A stretch of 56,626 nucleotides of DNA from an uncultured bacterium (GTDB lineage: Bacteria > Bacillota_I > Bacilli_A > RF39 > UBA660). The translations under genes and the position numbers were made by a program. The notes under the pieces were generated by a model. It was not told where the DNA came from and ran no database searches. It saw nothing but the letters and a program-made list of their open reading frames with translations. Location of the stretch: assembly GCA_949296605.1 (NCBI GenBank), contig CASFPB010000049.1, positions 1 to 56,626 of the forward strand, written 5' to 3'. This document shows positions 7,568-16,274 of the stretch, in pieces. How positions within the stretch are numbered: position 1 is the stretch's first letter; each line of letters begins with the position of its first letter.

Positions 7568-9093
7568 TATTTTACCTCTATCCTTGAAAATAAATGTTGA
7601 GGTTCATTTAATAATATTGGACTTTCTAAGTTACCAAACTCTTTTAATTTATATACACCATTATTAGTATTTAACTGTTTAAATATTTTTTCAGAAGTAT
7701 CAGGTAAAAAAGGGCTCAAATATATTGCACAAATTCTAATAGATTCTAATAAATTATACAAAACAGTTTCTAGACGATCTTTTTTACTTTCATCTTTTGC
7801 TAAAGTCCATGGAGTAGTATCATCAATATATTTATTACATTTTCTTAATACATTAAATATTTCTTCAATTGCTTCACCAACAAAAAGACTATCCATTTTT
7901 TCTATAATTTTTTTATCCAAATTTTTTAAATTATTTTTCAATTCTTCATCTATTTTTTCAACAACATTTGTATTTACTACTTTACCATCAAAATATTTAA
8001 AAGCCATACTAACTGTTCTATTAACTAAATTACCTAGAATATTTACTAAATCAGAATTTATTTTTTCTATTAATAAATCTCTAGAAAATACGCCATCAGA
8101 TGAATATGGAATTTCATGTAAAAAGTAATATCTAACAGCATCTACTCCAAACTCTTCCACCAAATCATCTGCGTAAACAACATTACCTTTTGATTTACTC
8201 ATTTTACCATCAGCCATAATAAGCCAAGGATGTCCAAAAACTTGTTTAGGCATTGGTAAATCTAAACTCATTAAAAAGCAAGGCCAATATATAGTATGAA
8301 AGCGAATAATATCTTTTCCTATTAAATGTAAATCTGCAGGCCACAAATTTTTAAATTGATCACTTTCAGAATCAACATCATATCCTATGTTAGTAATATA
8401 ATTGGTTAATGCATCAAGCCAAACATATACAATATGCTTATTATCAAAGTCAACTGGAATTCCCCATGTAAATGAAGATCTAGAAACACATAAATCTTGT
8501 AATCCTGGTTTAATAAAATTATTAATCATTTCATTTTTTCTAGATTCAGGTTTAATAAAATCAGGATGACTTACAATATAGCTTTCTAACTTTTCTTGGT
8601 ATTTTGACAATTTAAAAAAGTAAGCTTCTTCACGTTTTTCTTCAACTAATCGTCCACAATCAGGGCATTTACCATCAATTAATTGAGATTCAGTCCAAAA
8701 AGATTCACAAGGAGTGCAATAAAGTCCTTTGTATTCACCTTTATAAATATCTCCTTTTTCATACATTTTTTTAAAAATATTTTGAACAACTTTTACGTGA
8801 TTTTCATCAGTAGTTCTGACAAATTTGTCGTAACTTGTATTCATTATATCCCAAATACGCTTTATTTCGGCTGCCTTTTCATCTACAAATTCTTTTGGAG
8901 TTATTCCAGCCTCTTTAGCTTTTATTTCAATCTTTTCTCCATGTTCATCAGTTCCAGTTTGAAAATAAACATCATAGCCAAGCATTCTTTTAAATCTTGC
9001 AATCGCATCAGCCAAAACAATTTCATAAGTATTTCCTATATGAGGCTTACCAGAAGTATAAGCAATAGCAGTAGATATATAATATTTATTCAT
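7567..9093 (-). CDS. metG: Methionyl-tRNA synthetase
   Basis: Charges tRNA-Met with methionine in the cytoplasm. The 508-residue protein shows the class I HIGH signature as KPHIGNTYE (about residue 16), two CxxC zinc-knuckle pairs (CTPCES and CPDCGR, about 127-145) and the KMSKSKGN loop (near 298). It ends after the anticodon-binding helical domain and lacks the C-terminal EMAPII-like dimerisation domain of longer MetG proteins. It is second in the dut-metG-tatD unit, behind a T-box leader whose specifier reads ATG (Met), which fits its role. Confidence 0.96.
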   Translation of the reverse strand: MNKYYISTAIAYTSGKPHIGNTYEIVLADAIARFKRMLGYDVYFQTGTDEHGEKIEIKAKEAGITPKEFVDEKAAEIKRIWDIMNTSYDKFVRTTDENHVKVVQNIFKKMYEKGDIYKGEYKGLYCTPCESFWTESQLIDGKCPDCGRLVEEKREEAYFFKLSKYQEKLESYIVSHPDFIKPESRKNEMINNFIKPGLQDLCVSRSSFTWGIPVDFDNKHIVYVWLDALTNYITNIGYDVDSESDQFKNLWPADLHLIGKDIIRFHTIYWPCFLMSLDLPMPKQVFGHPWLIMADGKMSKSKGNVVYADDLVEEFGVDAVRYYFLHEIPYSSDGVFSRDLLIEKINSDLVNILGNLVNRTVSMAFKYFDGKVVNTNVVEKIDEELKNNLKNLDKKIIEKMDSLFVGEAIEEIFNVLRKCNKYIDDTTPWTLAKDESKKDRLETVLYNLLESIRICAIYLSPFLPDTSEKIFKQLNTNNGVYKLKEFGNLESPILLNEPQHLFSRIEVK

Positions 9094-9095
9094 TA

Positions 9096-9581
9096 TTAAT
9101 CATCCTTTCTTTTATTGGTGCTACCAAAACCATCATTTCTTATTCCATCAGCACAATCATTATCACAAATCAAATATTTCATAAATATCCCTTGAACATA
9201 ACCTTCACCTTTTTTTACCACAAAATCTTTATCACCTTCATTTTGCAAAGAAATAAACATTTGACCATTATTAGTAGTATTATTATAATAATCTGCATCA
9301 ATCACTACAACTTGATTAGTAATTCTAACATTATATTTAAAACCAACACTACCTCTTACAATAATAAATAATACTTCGTCATTTTCATATCTTGCTTTAT
9401 AGCCAGTAGCAATTTTTTTAACTTCACCAGGTTTAATTACAAAATCTTCAATAGCAAAAAAATCATATCCAGCACTAGCAGAAGTCATTCTTTTTGGTAA
9501 AGAATATTCTTCATATAATTCTTTGTTATCTCCATAATATTTAGAAAATTCATCAAAAATAACCTTTTCAAAACATCTCAT
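9096..9581 (-). CDS. dut: dUTPase-like protein (trimeric dUTP diphosphatase family)
   Basis: Family members hydrolyse dUTP to dUMP and pyrophosphate, keeping uracil out of DNA. The 161-residue protein keeps motif 1 (TSASAGYDFFA), a motif 2 region (IIVRGSVGFKYNVRITN), motif 3 with the catalytic Asp (VVVIDADYYNN), motif 4 (KKGEGYVQGIF) and the C-terminal arm (RNDGFGSTNKR). Motif 3 is followed by an insertion (NNTTNNGQ) where RGE is usual, and motif 2 is not canonical RSS, so it is a divergent member and a dCTP deaminase-like role is not excluded. The ATG at 9581 follows GGAGG. It sits first behind the Met T-box, three bases before metG. Confidence 0.8.
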   Translation of the reverse strand: MRCFEKVIFDEFSKYYGDNKELYEEYSLPKRMTSASAGYDFFAIEDFVIKPGEVKKIATGYKARYENDEVLFIIVRGSVGFKYNVRITNQVVVIDADYYNNTTNNGQMFISLQNEGDKDFVVKKGEGYVQGIFMKYLICDNDCADGIRNDGFGSTNKRKDD

Positions 9582-9603
9582 AATAAATTCCTCCAAAATA
9601 AAA

Positions 9604-9785
9604 ATCACAAACTAAGGACGAGTAAAACCCGCGGTACCACCTTAATTCATGATTACATGCACTCAAATATTATAACGGTTTATCTCCGGTTTAGCTCCAG
9701 AACCATGTTCAATATATTCAAATATTCTTCTTCCACCAACAAAGAACTCTCTATAAAAATCCTATATTTACTCTTTCTTTCATCA
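9604..9785 (-). promoter_or_regulatory. T-box riboswitch, methionine specifier
   Basis: The minus strand carries the T-box core AGGTGGTACCGCGG (around 9630), the stem I GGTG element (around 9732), AGAGAGTT upstream of it, and a specifier region GAACATGG (around 9703) giving ATG. T-box leaders bind uncharged tRNA and raise expression of synthetase genes; ATG agrees with metG downstream. The 3' antiterminator strand reads CGTCCTTAG. I see no terminator hairpin with a T-run between it and the dut start; instead UCCUU could pair with the dut ribosome binding site (GGAGGA), suggesting control of translation. A possible -10 (TATGAT) lies near 9805. Confidence 0.88.
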
Positions 9786-9831
9786 CTAATTCAAAATTAG
9801 TTTATCATAACAAATTTAATTTAGCAATAAT

Positions 9832-10425
9832 TTAACTATTATCATCTAAATTTTCAATATCATCATTATTTTTTTTATTTAAATTTAAATAACTATTATC
9901 TACTTTTGGTAATTCAAAAGAATCTCCTACAATTTTTTGATCATTAGAGTCATTTTGATTATTTACAAAATTTTTGTTGATAAATTGATTATTATCAACA
10001 TTATTACCATTATCATCATTTGGAGATACATAATTTACATAAACGGTTCTTTTTCTTTTTTTAATCTTAAAATATTTTGCTAACACTATAAAAAATAATA
10101 TTATAATTACAAATATAAAAACTAAACACATAATATCCATTATATAACTAGGTATCATATTTTGAAAATAAGGAATGCTAATTAAAGAACCAATTAAAAA
10201 TTCTATTAAAACTAATATAACTCCAATTATCTTATTTACAGCTATTTTTCCTAATAAATAAAGATTAAAGATTGGTATCCAAGCAAATATATTTTTTTCT
10301 TCATAAATTGTTTTATTTGCTTTACTTAAAATAGATGAAAAAATAACATATAATATTAATAAAGTTGCTATAGTTATAACAAAAAGAATTAATAAGTTTT
10401 TATCTACTTTTTCCAAATAATCCAT
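9832..10425 (-). CDS. Membrane protein of unknown function
   Basis: A 197-residue protein with about four membrane segments (roughly residues 10-32, 48-65, 66-85 and 98-118), a basic KIKKRKR stop-transfer sequence, and then a hydrophilic, asparagine- and aspartate-rich C-terminal tail of some 70 residues. The core (FAWIPIFNLYLLGKIA) resembles small membrane proteins of the DUF5684 kind, but I cannot assign it firmly. The ATG at 10425 follows GGGTG; an in-frame GTG three codons upstream is less likely. It lies between spoVT and the T-box leader. Confidence 0.75.
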   Translation of the reverse strand: MDYLEKVDKNLLILFVITIATLLILYVIFSSILSKANKTIYEEKNIFAWIPIFNLYLLGKIAVNKIIGVILVLIEFLIGSLISIPYFQNMIPSYIMDIMCLVFIFVIIILFFIVLAKYFKIKKRKRTVYVNYVSPNDDNGNNVDNNQFINKNFVNNQNDSNDQKIVGDSFELPKVDNSYLNLNKKNNDDIENLDDNS

Positions 10426-10469
10426 ATGTAACACCCATAATTAAAAGTATATCATAAAAAATTAAACAA

Positions 10470-10519
10470 AAAAAACAAGTATTTTTATATTAAATATAAT
10501 TTTACGTTAAAAATACTTG
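10470..10519 (-). terminator. Strong terminator after spoVT
   Basis: A perfect 12-bp stem (CAAGTATTTTTA/TAAAAATACTTG) with a 20-base loop, followed by eight Ts on the minus strand just beyond the spoVT stop codon. Confidence 0.9.
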
Positions 10520-10526
10520 AATAAAA

Positions 10527-11033
10527 TTAATATATATTTACTTTTTCAGATATTATTTTAGAAATTAATCGAGCTAAATTAATAGAATATTCATCACTAT
10601 TTTCAATAATAATTAATCCTAAGGAATCAATCGAAGCAATAATAGGAACTGCACTAAAAGAACCATTTATAACACATTCATCAAAAACCAATTTTTCTAT
10701 ATTCCGCTTTTCTTCACGATTATCAATCAAATTAATTAAATCTTTATTTAAATATTTACCAGAAATATTATTATTTAAACTAGTAGCTAAAACTTTTTCT
10801 CTATCTGTAATGATGATGTTTGCTTTAAATATTGAACTAATTAAATCACATAATTTTTTACTAATATCATCATACTGTTCTAATTGTGAATGTTTTTTTA
10901 AAATAATACTATCTTCATTTGTAAAAATTTCTAAACTTTCTCCATCTCTAATGCCTAAATTTCTTCTAATTTCTTTAGGTATAACAATCCTTCCTAACTC
11001 ATCTATTTTTCTAGTTACCCCAGTAGCTTTCAA
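10527..11033 (-). CDS. spoVT: Stage V sporulation protein T (AbrB family)
   Basis: A 168-residue transcription regulator acting late in the forespore, where it adjusts sigma-G genes and spore germination properties in Bacillus. The N-terminal 50 residues are the AbrB swapped-hairpin DNA-binding domain (MKATGVTRKIDELGRIVIPK, then LGIRDGESLEIF). The remainder is a GAF-like sensory domain. Length is close to Bacillus SpoVT (178). It lies between mfd and an unrelated membrane gene, the usual mfd-spoVT order, and ends at a strong terminator. A perfect DnaA box lies in its leader. Confidence 0.95.
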   Translation of the reverse strand: MKATGVTRKIDELGRIVIPKEIRRNLGIRDGESLEIFTNEDSIILKKHSQLEQYDDISKKLCDLISSIFKANIIITDREKVLATSLNNNISGKYLNKDLINLIDNREEKRNIEKLVFDECVINGSFSAVPIIASIDSLGLIIIENSDEYSINLARLISKIISEKVNIY

Positions 11034-11060
11034 AAAAATTCACTCCACTTCTAATTTTAT

Positions 11061-11069
11061 TGTGGATAA
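11061..11069 (-). promoter_or_regulatory. Perfect DnaA box upstream of spoVT
   Basis: The minus strand reads TTATCCACA, the consensus DnaA box, in the 54-base gap between mfd and spoVT, about 30 bases before the spoVT start and next to AT-rich promoter-like sequence. Confidence 0.6.
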
Positions 11070-11087
11070 CTATATAATAATTATGCA

Positions 11088-14000
11088 TTATAAAATTTTT
11101 TCAAGAAGAGTAACTAAATAAAATATAAAGTGTTTTTCTAAATTATTTATATACAAAGTAATAATAATCTGTTTGTTAAAATATTTAATATTAAAATACT
11201 TAGTTAAAGACATTGCTTCAATTAACAATTTATCTCCTTTAACATTTTTAGAAATTTCTTCCGGTAACGTTACTTCAACATATCTATCAGTTTGCAATAC
11301 TTTTTTAATTCCAAATTTATTTGCTATTTTTTCAAACCATTCCTCATACATATATACTAACATTTCATCAGTAATTTTTCCGAATCTATCTTCTAACTCA
11401 GTCTTTACTAACAATAATTTTTCATAAGAATCAATTTCATTAATTTTTTGATGAATTTCGATTTTTATATCTTCATCATTTACATAAGAATCACTTATAT
11501 GTGTTGTTACGTTTATTAATGATTTAGAATCATCATCTTCTTCATAAACGTACCCTCCTTGTTGACGTTTAATTTCATCTTCAATCATTCTCATATATAA
11601 AGAAATACCAACAGAATCAACAAATCCTGCTTGAGATGCACCAAAAATGTCTCCAGCCCCCCTTAAACTTAAATCTCTCATTGCAATTCGATAACCACTA
11701 CCTAATTCAGTAAACTCTTTAATACTATTTAATCTCTTAATAGACAATTCATTTAATACTTTGTTTTTTTCATACATTAAATATGCATAGGCGATTTTAT
11801 CACTTCTACCAACTCTTCCCCTAATTTGATAAAGTTGACTTAAACCGAAATTTTCTGCATTATGAATTATTAAGGTATTTACATTAGGAATATCAATTCC
11901 ACTTTCAATTATAGTTGTGCATATCAAAATATCATATTCAAAATTAATAAAAGAAGTCATAATACTATCTAATTCATTTTTATCCATTTTTCCATGAGCA
12001 AAGGTTATTTTAGCATCTGGAACTAAGTCTTTTATATGACTAGCATATTTACTAATAGAATCTACTTTATTATACAAAATAAATATTTGTCCATTCCTAG
12101 ACATTTCTTTATATATTGCATCTTTTATTAATAGATCATCTTCTGCAACAACATAAGTTTGAACAGGATATCTATTAACTGGAGGAGTATCTATAACCGA
12201 TAAATCTCTTAACCCAGAAAGTGCCATTTTTAATGTTCTTGGTATTGGAGTTGCACTTAAAGTCAACACGTTAACATCTTTTTTTAAACTTTTTATTTTT
12301 TCTTTATGAGTAACTCCAAATCTTTGTTCTTCATCAACAACTAATAAACCTAAATCTTTTGCTTTAACATCATCACTTAAAATTCTATGAGTTCCAAATA
12401 AAATATCAATTTTTCCATTTTTAAAATCTTCTATTATTTTTTTAGCATGCGCAGTAGTAACATGTCTATTTAACAATGCTATTTCAATGGCATAATCTTT
12501 AAATCTATTTTTTGCTACTATATATTGTTGTTTTGACAATATTGTAGTTGGGCATAAATACATTACTTGATGATTATTTAAAACTGTTTTAAACATAGCT
12601 CTTAAAGCTACTTCAGTTTTACCAAAGCCAACATCACCACATAACAATCGATCCATTGGAATATCACTTTTTAAATCATTATTGATATCAGTTATACTTT
12701 TTTGTTGATCTTTCGTAAGTTCATATTTAAAAGAATATGCAAATTCTTCTTCTTCAACAAAGTCTTTGTATGGAATTTTTCGCAAATTAATACGTTCCTT
12801 ATACAACCTAATTAAATCTGCTGAAATATCTTTTACTTTACTAGCTACATATTTTTTAGTTTTTTCCCAGTTTGGACTTCCTAATTTATTTATTTTAGGA
12901 ACACTTCCATCTTTACCAGTATATTTATAAATTGTTGCTATCTTTTCAACTGGAACGTATATTTTATCAGAACCAGCATAATTAATTGTTAAAAAATCTT
13001 TTTCAGCTCCTTTTATAGTCAAAGTAGTTATACCATTATATATTCCAATTCCATGTGCAACATGAACAACATAATCTCCTTTTTCTAATTGATTAAAATC
13101 TTTAATTTTTTTCCCAATATGAAAATTATTTTTATAATTGTTAATTTGATGATTGACTTTTTCTATATCGTATTCTCCAATAACAACATATTTATCTAAA
13201 ATAAATCCGTTTCCAATAAATTTTAAAACAATATTTGCATCACTTATTAATTCTTTTATTTTATGAGCTTGTTTTTCGGTTGATAAATAAAAATATATTT
13301 CTTTACCAGATTTTTTAAAAGAATTATAATCTTTTACTAATTTTTCAAAATCTTGATTATAATTTTCTATACTTTTTGCACCTATATTATATTTTCCCAA
13401 TTCAAATAAATTAATATAAATTTTATCTTTATCATTTATATCATCTATTTCAAACATTAATTTAGATTCTATATCATTATTTAATTTATATTCAAATATA
13501 TCCTCAACTAACTTTTTATAAGAAGCATCAATTTGACTCTTATCAATATAAACAACTAACGGATTATTAGCATAATTAAATAATGAATCGTTATCATCTG
13601 ATGCAACTTCATCAATTGCTTTTACAACAATATTATTTTTGTTTCCACAAGATAATTGAGTATTTTCATCAAAATATCTTATAGATTCTATAACATTGCC
13701 ATCAAATTCTATTCTTATGGGATGTGCTTCATCTATTGGATATATATCCACAATAAAACCTCTAACAGAAATCTCACCACTTGCAGTAACCAAAGAATCA
13801 ATGTGATAACCTAAATTTACTAAAGAATTTACTAAATTATCTCTTTTAATTTCTTCACCTTTGTTTATAATTATAGAGTTATCAACATTTTTAGACGGTA
13901 AAAACTTTAAATACCCCATTAAGTTTGTAACAATAATATATTTATTATTTGATTTTAATTTATCTAATGTTTCTAATCTTTTATACTTTAATTCTGGAGA

Positions 14001-14237
14001 CGAAGCCACAATCATTGAAGATAAAAAATCATCCATCGGAAAAATCAATGAATTTTCTAAATAATTACTCAATAAATTATATATTTTATTAGCTTCATAT
14101 AAAGAACTAGTTAAAACAATAATATTTCTATCGTATTTTTCATATAATTTAAGCAAATAAAAAACGTTTAACTGTTCGGTTAAACCGGATATTTCTACTC
14201 CTATTTCATATTTAAAATAATCATCTAAAAATTTCAT
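11088..14237 (-). CDS. mfd: Transcription-repair coupling factor Mfd
   Basis: Mfd is a DNA translocase that removes RNA polymerase stalled at lesions and recruits UvrA. The 1049-residue protein has an N-terminal UvrB-homology region (GEISVRGFIVDIYP), the RNA polymerase-interacting domain at about 380-450 (LEKGDYVVHVAHGIGIYNGI), helicase motifs with Walker A GDVGFGKTEVA (about 531) and Walker B VVDEEQRFG (about 633), the RG motif region GLSQLYQIRGRVGRS, and a C-terminal autoinhibitory domain. It is about 120 residues shorter than Bacillus Mfd, mainly in the N-terminal half. The pth-mfd-spoVT order matches Bacillus. Confidence 0.95.
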   Translation of the reverse strand: MKFLDDYFKYEIGVEISGLTEQLNVFYLLKLYEKYDRNIIVLTSSLYEANKIYNLLSNYLENSLIFPMDDFLSSMIVASSPELKYKRLETLDKLKSNNKYIIVTNLMGYLKFLPSKNVDNSIIINKGEEIKRDNLVNSLVNLGYHIDSLVTASGEISVRGFIVDIYPIDEAHPIRIEFDGNVIESIRYFDENTQLSCGNKNNIVVKAIDEVASDDNDSLFNYANNPLVVYIDKSQIDASYKKLVEDIFEYKLNNDIESKLMFEIDDINDKDKIYINLFELGKYNIGAKSIENYNQDFEKLVKDYNSFKKSGKEIYFYLSTEKQAHKIKELISDANIVLKFIGNGFILDKYVVIGEYDIEKVNHQINNYKNNFHIGKKIKDFNQLEKGDYVVHVAHGIGIYNGITTLTIKGAEKDFLTINYAGSDKIYVPVEKIATIYKYTGKDGSVPKINKLGSPNWEKTKKYVASKVKDISADLIRLYKERINLRKIPYKDFVEEEEFAYSFKYELTKDQQKSITDINNDLKSDIPMDRLLCGDVGFGKTEVALRAMFKTVLNNHQVMYLCPTTILSKQQYIVAKNRFKDYAIEIALLNRHVTTAHAKKIIEDFKNGKIDILFGTHRILSDDVKAKDLGLLVVDEEQRFGVTHKEKIKSLKKDVNVLTLSATPIPRTLKMALSGLRDLSVIDTPPVNRYPVQTYVVAEDDLLIKDAIYKEMSRNGQIFILYNKVDSISKYASHIKDLVPDAKITFAHGKMDKNELDSIMTSFINFEYDILICTTIIESGIDIPNVNTLIIHNAENFGLSQLYQIRGRVGRSDKIAYAYLMYEKNKVLNELSIKRLNSIKEFTELGSGYRIAMRDLSLRGAGDIFGASQAGFVDSVGISLYMRMIEDEIKRQQGGYVYEEDDDSKSLINVTTHISDSYVNDEDIKIEIHQKINEIDSYEKLLLVKTELEDRFGKITDEMLVYMYEEWFEKIANKFGIKKVLQTDRYVEVTLPEEISKNVKGDKLLIEAMSLTKYFNIKYFNKQIIITLYINNLEKHFIFYLVTLLEKIL

Positions 14238-14240
14238 AAT

Positions 14241-14798
14241 TCACCACTGTTTAGTATTATAAATATTCATAGTTTTATTAGGTCCTTTTTCAATAAAAGA
14301 GTTTATAATATCTTTAAATATTGGCATTAGTTCATTTAATATTTTTTGTTCATCCCGAGAAAATTTACCTAAAACAAAATCTATTACATTATCCTTATGT
14401 TTATTACTAATTCCTATTTTCAAACGTAAAAAGTCTTGTGAATTTAAAGAACTAATTATAGATTTAATTCCATTATGTCCACCACTACCACTATGATTTT
14501 TTAATTTATATTTTCCTATATCTTCATCTAAATCATCATGAATAACTAATATATCTTCAATAGGAATGTTAAAATAGTCCATTATTTTTCTTACTGATAA
14601 TCCCGAATTATTAACGTAAGTTAAAGGCTTTAAAAAATAAACAATTTCACCATTTATTATTTTTTTAAAATATAAACCATCAAACTTTTTTTGATATTTT
14701 TCATTTCCTAAAAAAGCATCTATAACCATAAAACCAATATTATGACGAGTATTTTCATACTCCAAACCAGGATTTCCAATTCCAATTATTAATTTCAT
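14241..14798 (-). CDS. pth: Peptidyl-tRNA hydrolase
   Basis: Releases peptides from prematurely dropped peptidyl-tRNA so the tRNA can be reused. The 185-residue protein shows the family signatures KLIIGIGNPGLEYENTRHNIG with the catalytic His, LKPLTYVNNSG, ILVIHDDLDEDIGK, and SGSGGHNGIKSI. I take the ATG at 14798 (MKLIIGIG), as in the family, rather than an in-frame GTG three codons upstream. The GTG overlaps the TGA stop of the preceding methyltransferase. It ends in TGG TGA, showing that TGA is a stop and TGG is tryptophan here. Confidence 0.96.
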   Translation of the reverse strand: MKLIIGIGNPGLEYENTRHNIGFMVIDAFLGNEKYQKKFDGLYFKKIINGEIVYFLKPLTYVNNSGLSVRKIMDYFNIPIEDILVIHDDLDEDIGKYKLKNHSGSGGHNGIKSIISSLNSQDFLRLKIGISNKHKDNVIDFVLGKFSRDEQKILNELMPIFKDIINSFIEKGPNKTMNIYNTKQW

Positions 14799-14803
14799 AT
14801 AAA

Positions 14804-15511
14804 TCACTCACTATCAAAAAGATGTTGATAAGTTCTACAATTATTAACATTAACAATTTTTTTTATTTTAATTCCACTTTTACTATTTTTAACACATTTT
14901 ACCAATACTAAACTAGGAATACTATTATTTTTTGTTAATATAAATTGTAATTCTTTAACATTAATTTTATTAATTCTTGAATAATAAAATATATCATCTA
15001 ACCTTTCAGTCCGATGAACTAAATATAAAATACCATTATTTTTCAAATATTTAAAGCTTATATTAAATATTTTTTCCAAATCTATATTAATTTCATGTCT
15101 AGCAATAGACAAAAAATCATTTTTATTAAATATATTTCCATTATTTTTAAAATAAGGAGGGTTGCAAGTTATTATATCAAATTCTTCTTTTTCAAAATAA
15201 TTTCCAATATTACTAATATCATCATTTATAACTTTTATTTGATCTTCCAACTTATTATATAAAACAGAATCATATGCTAATTTAGCTATTATATTTTGTA
15301 TTTCAAACGCTACTATTTTACTTTTAGTTTTAGTAGACAAAATCAAAGGTATTGCACAATTACCAGAGCACATATCAAGTATTTTTAAATTTTCTTTTAC
15401 TTTAACAAACTCAGCAAGTAATATTGAATCAAGTGAAAATTTAAAACCATCTTCCAATTGATAAATGAATCTATTTTTATAATCAAACAAATCATTTAAT
15501 ACTATTTTCAT
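14804..15511 (-). CDS. TrmN6-like tRNA adenine methyltransferase (YabB)
   Basis: A 235-residue Rossmann-fold methyltransferase of the YabB/TrmN6 family, whose E. coli member methylates A37 of a tRNA. Visible: DGFKFSLDSILLAEFV, the SAM-binding ILDMCSGNCAIPLIL (about residues 44-58), FEIQ, and the catalytic ITCNPPYFK (about 120). The start at 15511 (MKIVLNDLFDY) falls inside the upstream ricT gene, which overlaps it by 20 bases. The neighbouring YazA-like nuclease and RsmI genes of Bacillus are missing. The exact tRNA target is not visible. Confidence 0.8.
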   Translation of the reverse strand: MKIVLNDLFDYKNRFIYQLEDGFKFSLDSILLAEFVKVKENLKILDMCSGNCAIPLILSTKTKSKIVAFEIQNIIAKLAYDSVLYNKLEDQIKVINDDISNIGNYFEKEEFDIITCNPPYFKNNGNIFNKNDFLSIARHEINIDLEKIFNISFKYLKNNGILYLVHRTERLDDIFYYSRINKINVKELQFILTKNNSIPSLVLVKCVKNSKSGIKIKKIVNVNNCRTYQHLFDSE

Positions 15512-16274
15512 CAATATAATAATCCTCTTTTGTATCCCCAATTAAAAGCTGACATTTACGATTTAAAATATCAATACTTATTACCTTTCCTTCACCTTTA
15601 TCAGTCATTATAATATCACCAACTACTGGCATACCTTTTAGATTATTTAAATAATTTTCGTTTTCATAAGCTAAACAACATAATAATCGACCACAAACAC
15701 CATTAATTTTACTAGGATTTAATGCTAAATTTTGATTTTTAGCCATATTAATTGAAATAGTTTCCATTTGATTTAAAAATTCTTTGCAACACAACTCTCT
15801 TCCACAAATACCAATTCCGCCAACACTTTTAGCTTTATCTCTTGCACCAATTTGTCTTAATTCAATTCTGGTATGATATATACTAGCTAACTTTTTAGCT
15901 AATTCTCTAAAATCAACCCTTTCATCAGAAGTAAAAGTAAACACTAACTGATTTCTTTCAAAAGTCCATTGAGCATTTATAACATTCATATTTAATTTTA
16001 ATTCATCAACTAGCTTCCTACACTTATTTAATGCTATTTTAGAATCTTTTAAATTTTTCATAAATATTTCGTTATCTTCATCAGTTGCTTTTCTTACAAT
16101 TTCTTTAAATTCTTCTTTATTATTATAATTTTTATTAATTATAACTATTTTAGCATATTGCAGTCCATTTTCAGTCTCAACAATTACATAGTCATTTTTT
16201 TCATAAATTTTATCAGACTTAAAATAATATATTTTACAATTATCTTTAAATATTACTCCATATATTTTATTCAT
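15492..16274 (-). CDS. ricT: RicT (YaaT), PSP1-domain protein
   Basis: A 260-residue PSP1-domain protein. In Bacillus, RicT (YaaT) works with RicA and RicF in a complex that helps RNase Y mature mRNAs and promotes sporulation and competence. The protein shows the family's cysteine clusters GGIGICGRELCCKEFL and INGVCGRLLCCLAYE (about residues 160-205), which bind Fe-S in the Bacillus complex, preceded by FTSDERVDFRELAKKLA. It lies between holB and yabB, as in Bacillus. Confidence 0.92.
   Translation of the reverse strand: MNKIYGVIFKDNCKIYYFKSDKIYEKNDYVIVETENGLQYAKIVIINKNYNNKEEFKEIVRKATDEDNEIFMKNLKDSKIALNKCRKLVDELKLNMNVINAQWTFERNQLVFTFTSDERVDFRELAKKLASIYHTRIELRQIGARDKAKSVGGIGICGRELCCKEFLNQMETISINMAKNQNLALNPSKINGVCGRLLCCLAYENENYLNNLKGMPVVGDIIMTDKGEGKVISIDILNRKCQLLIGDTKEDYYIDENSIK

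Noticed and set aside
8683-9099. 138-residue plus-strand open frame opposite metG
   Set aside because: It is a shadow of the metG coding strand, rich in Phe/Ser/Ile, with no ribosome binding site and no family resemblance.
14241-14246. Mollicutes-type code with TGA as tryptophan
   Set aside because: pth ends TGG TGA, and the trmN-like gene and mnmG also end in TGA at overlaps with the next gene, so TGA is a stop.
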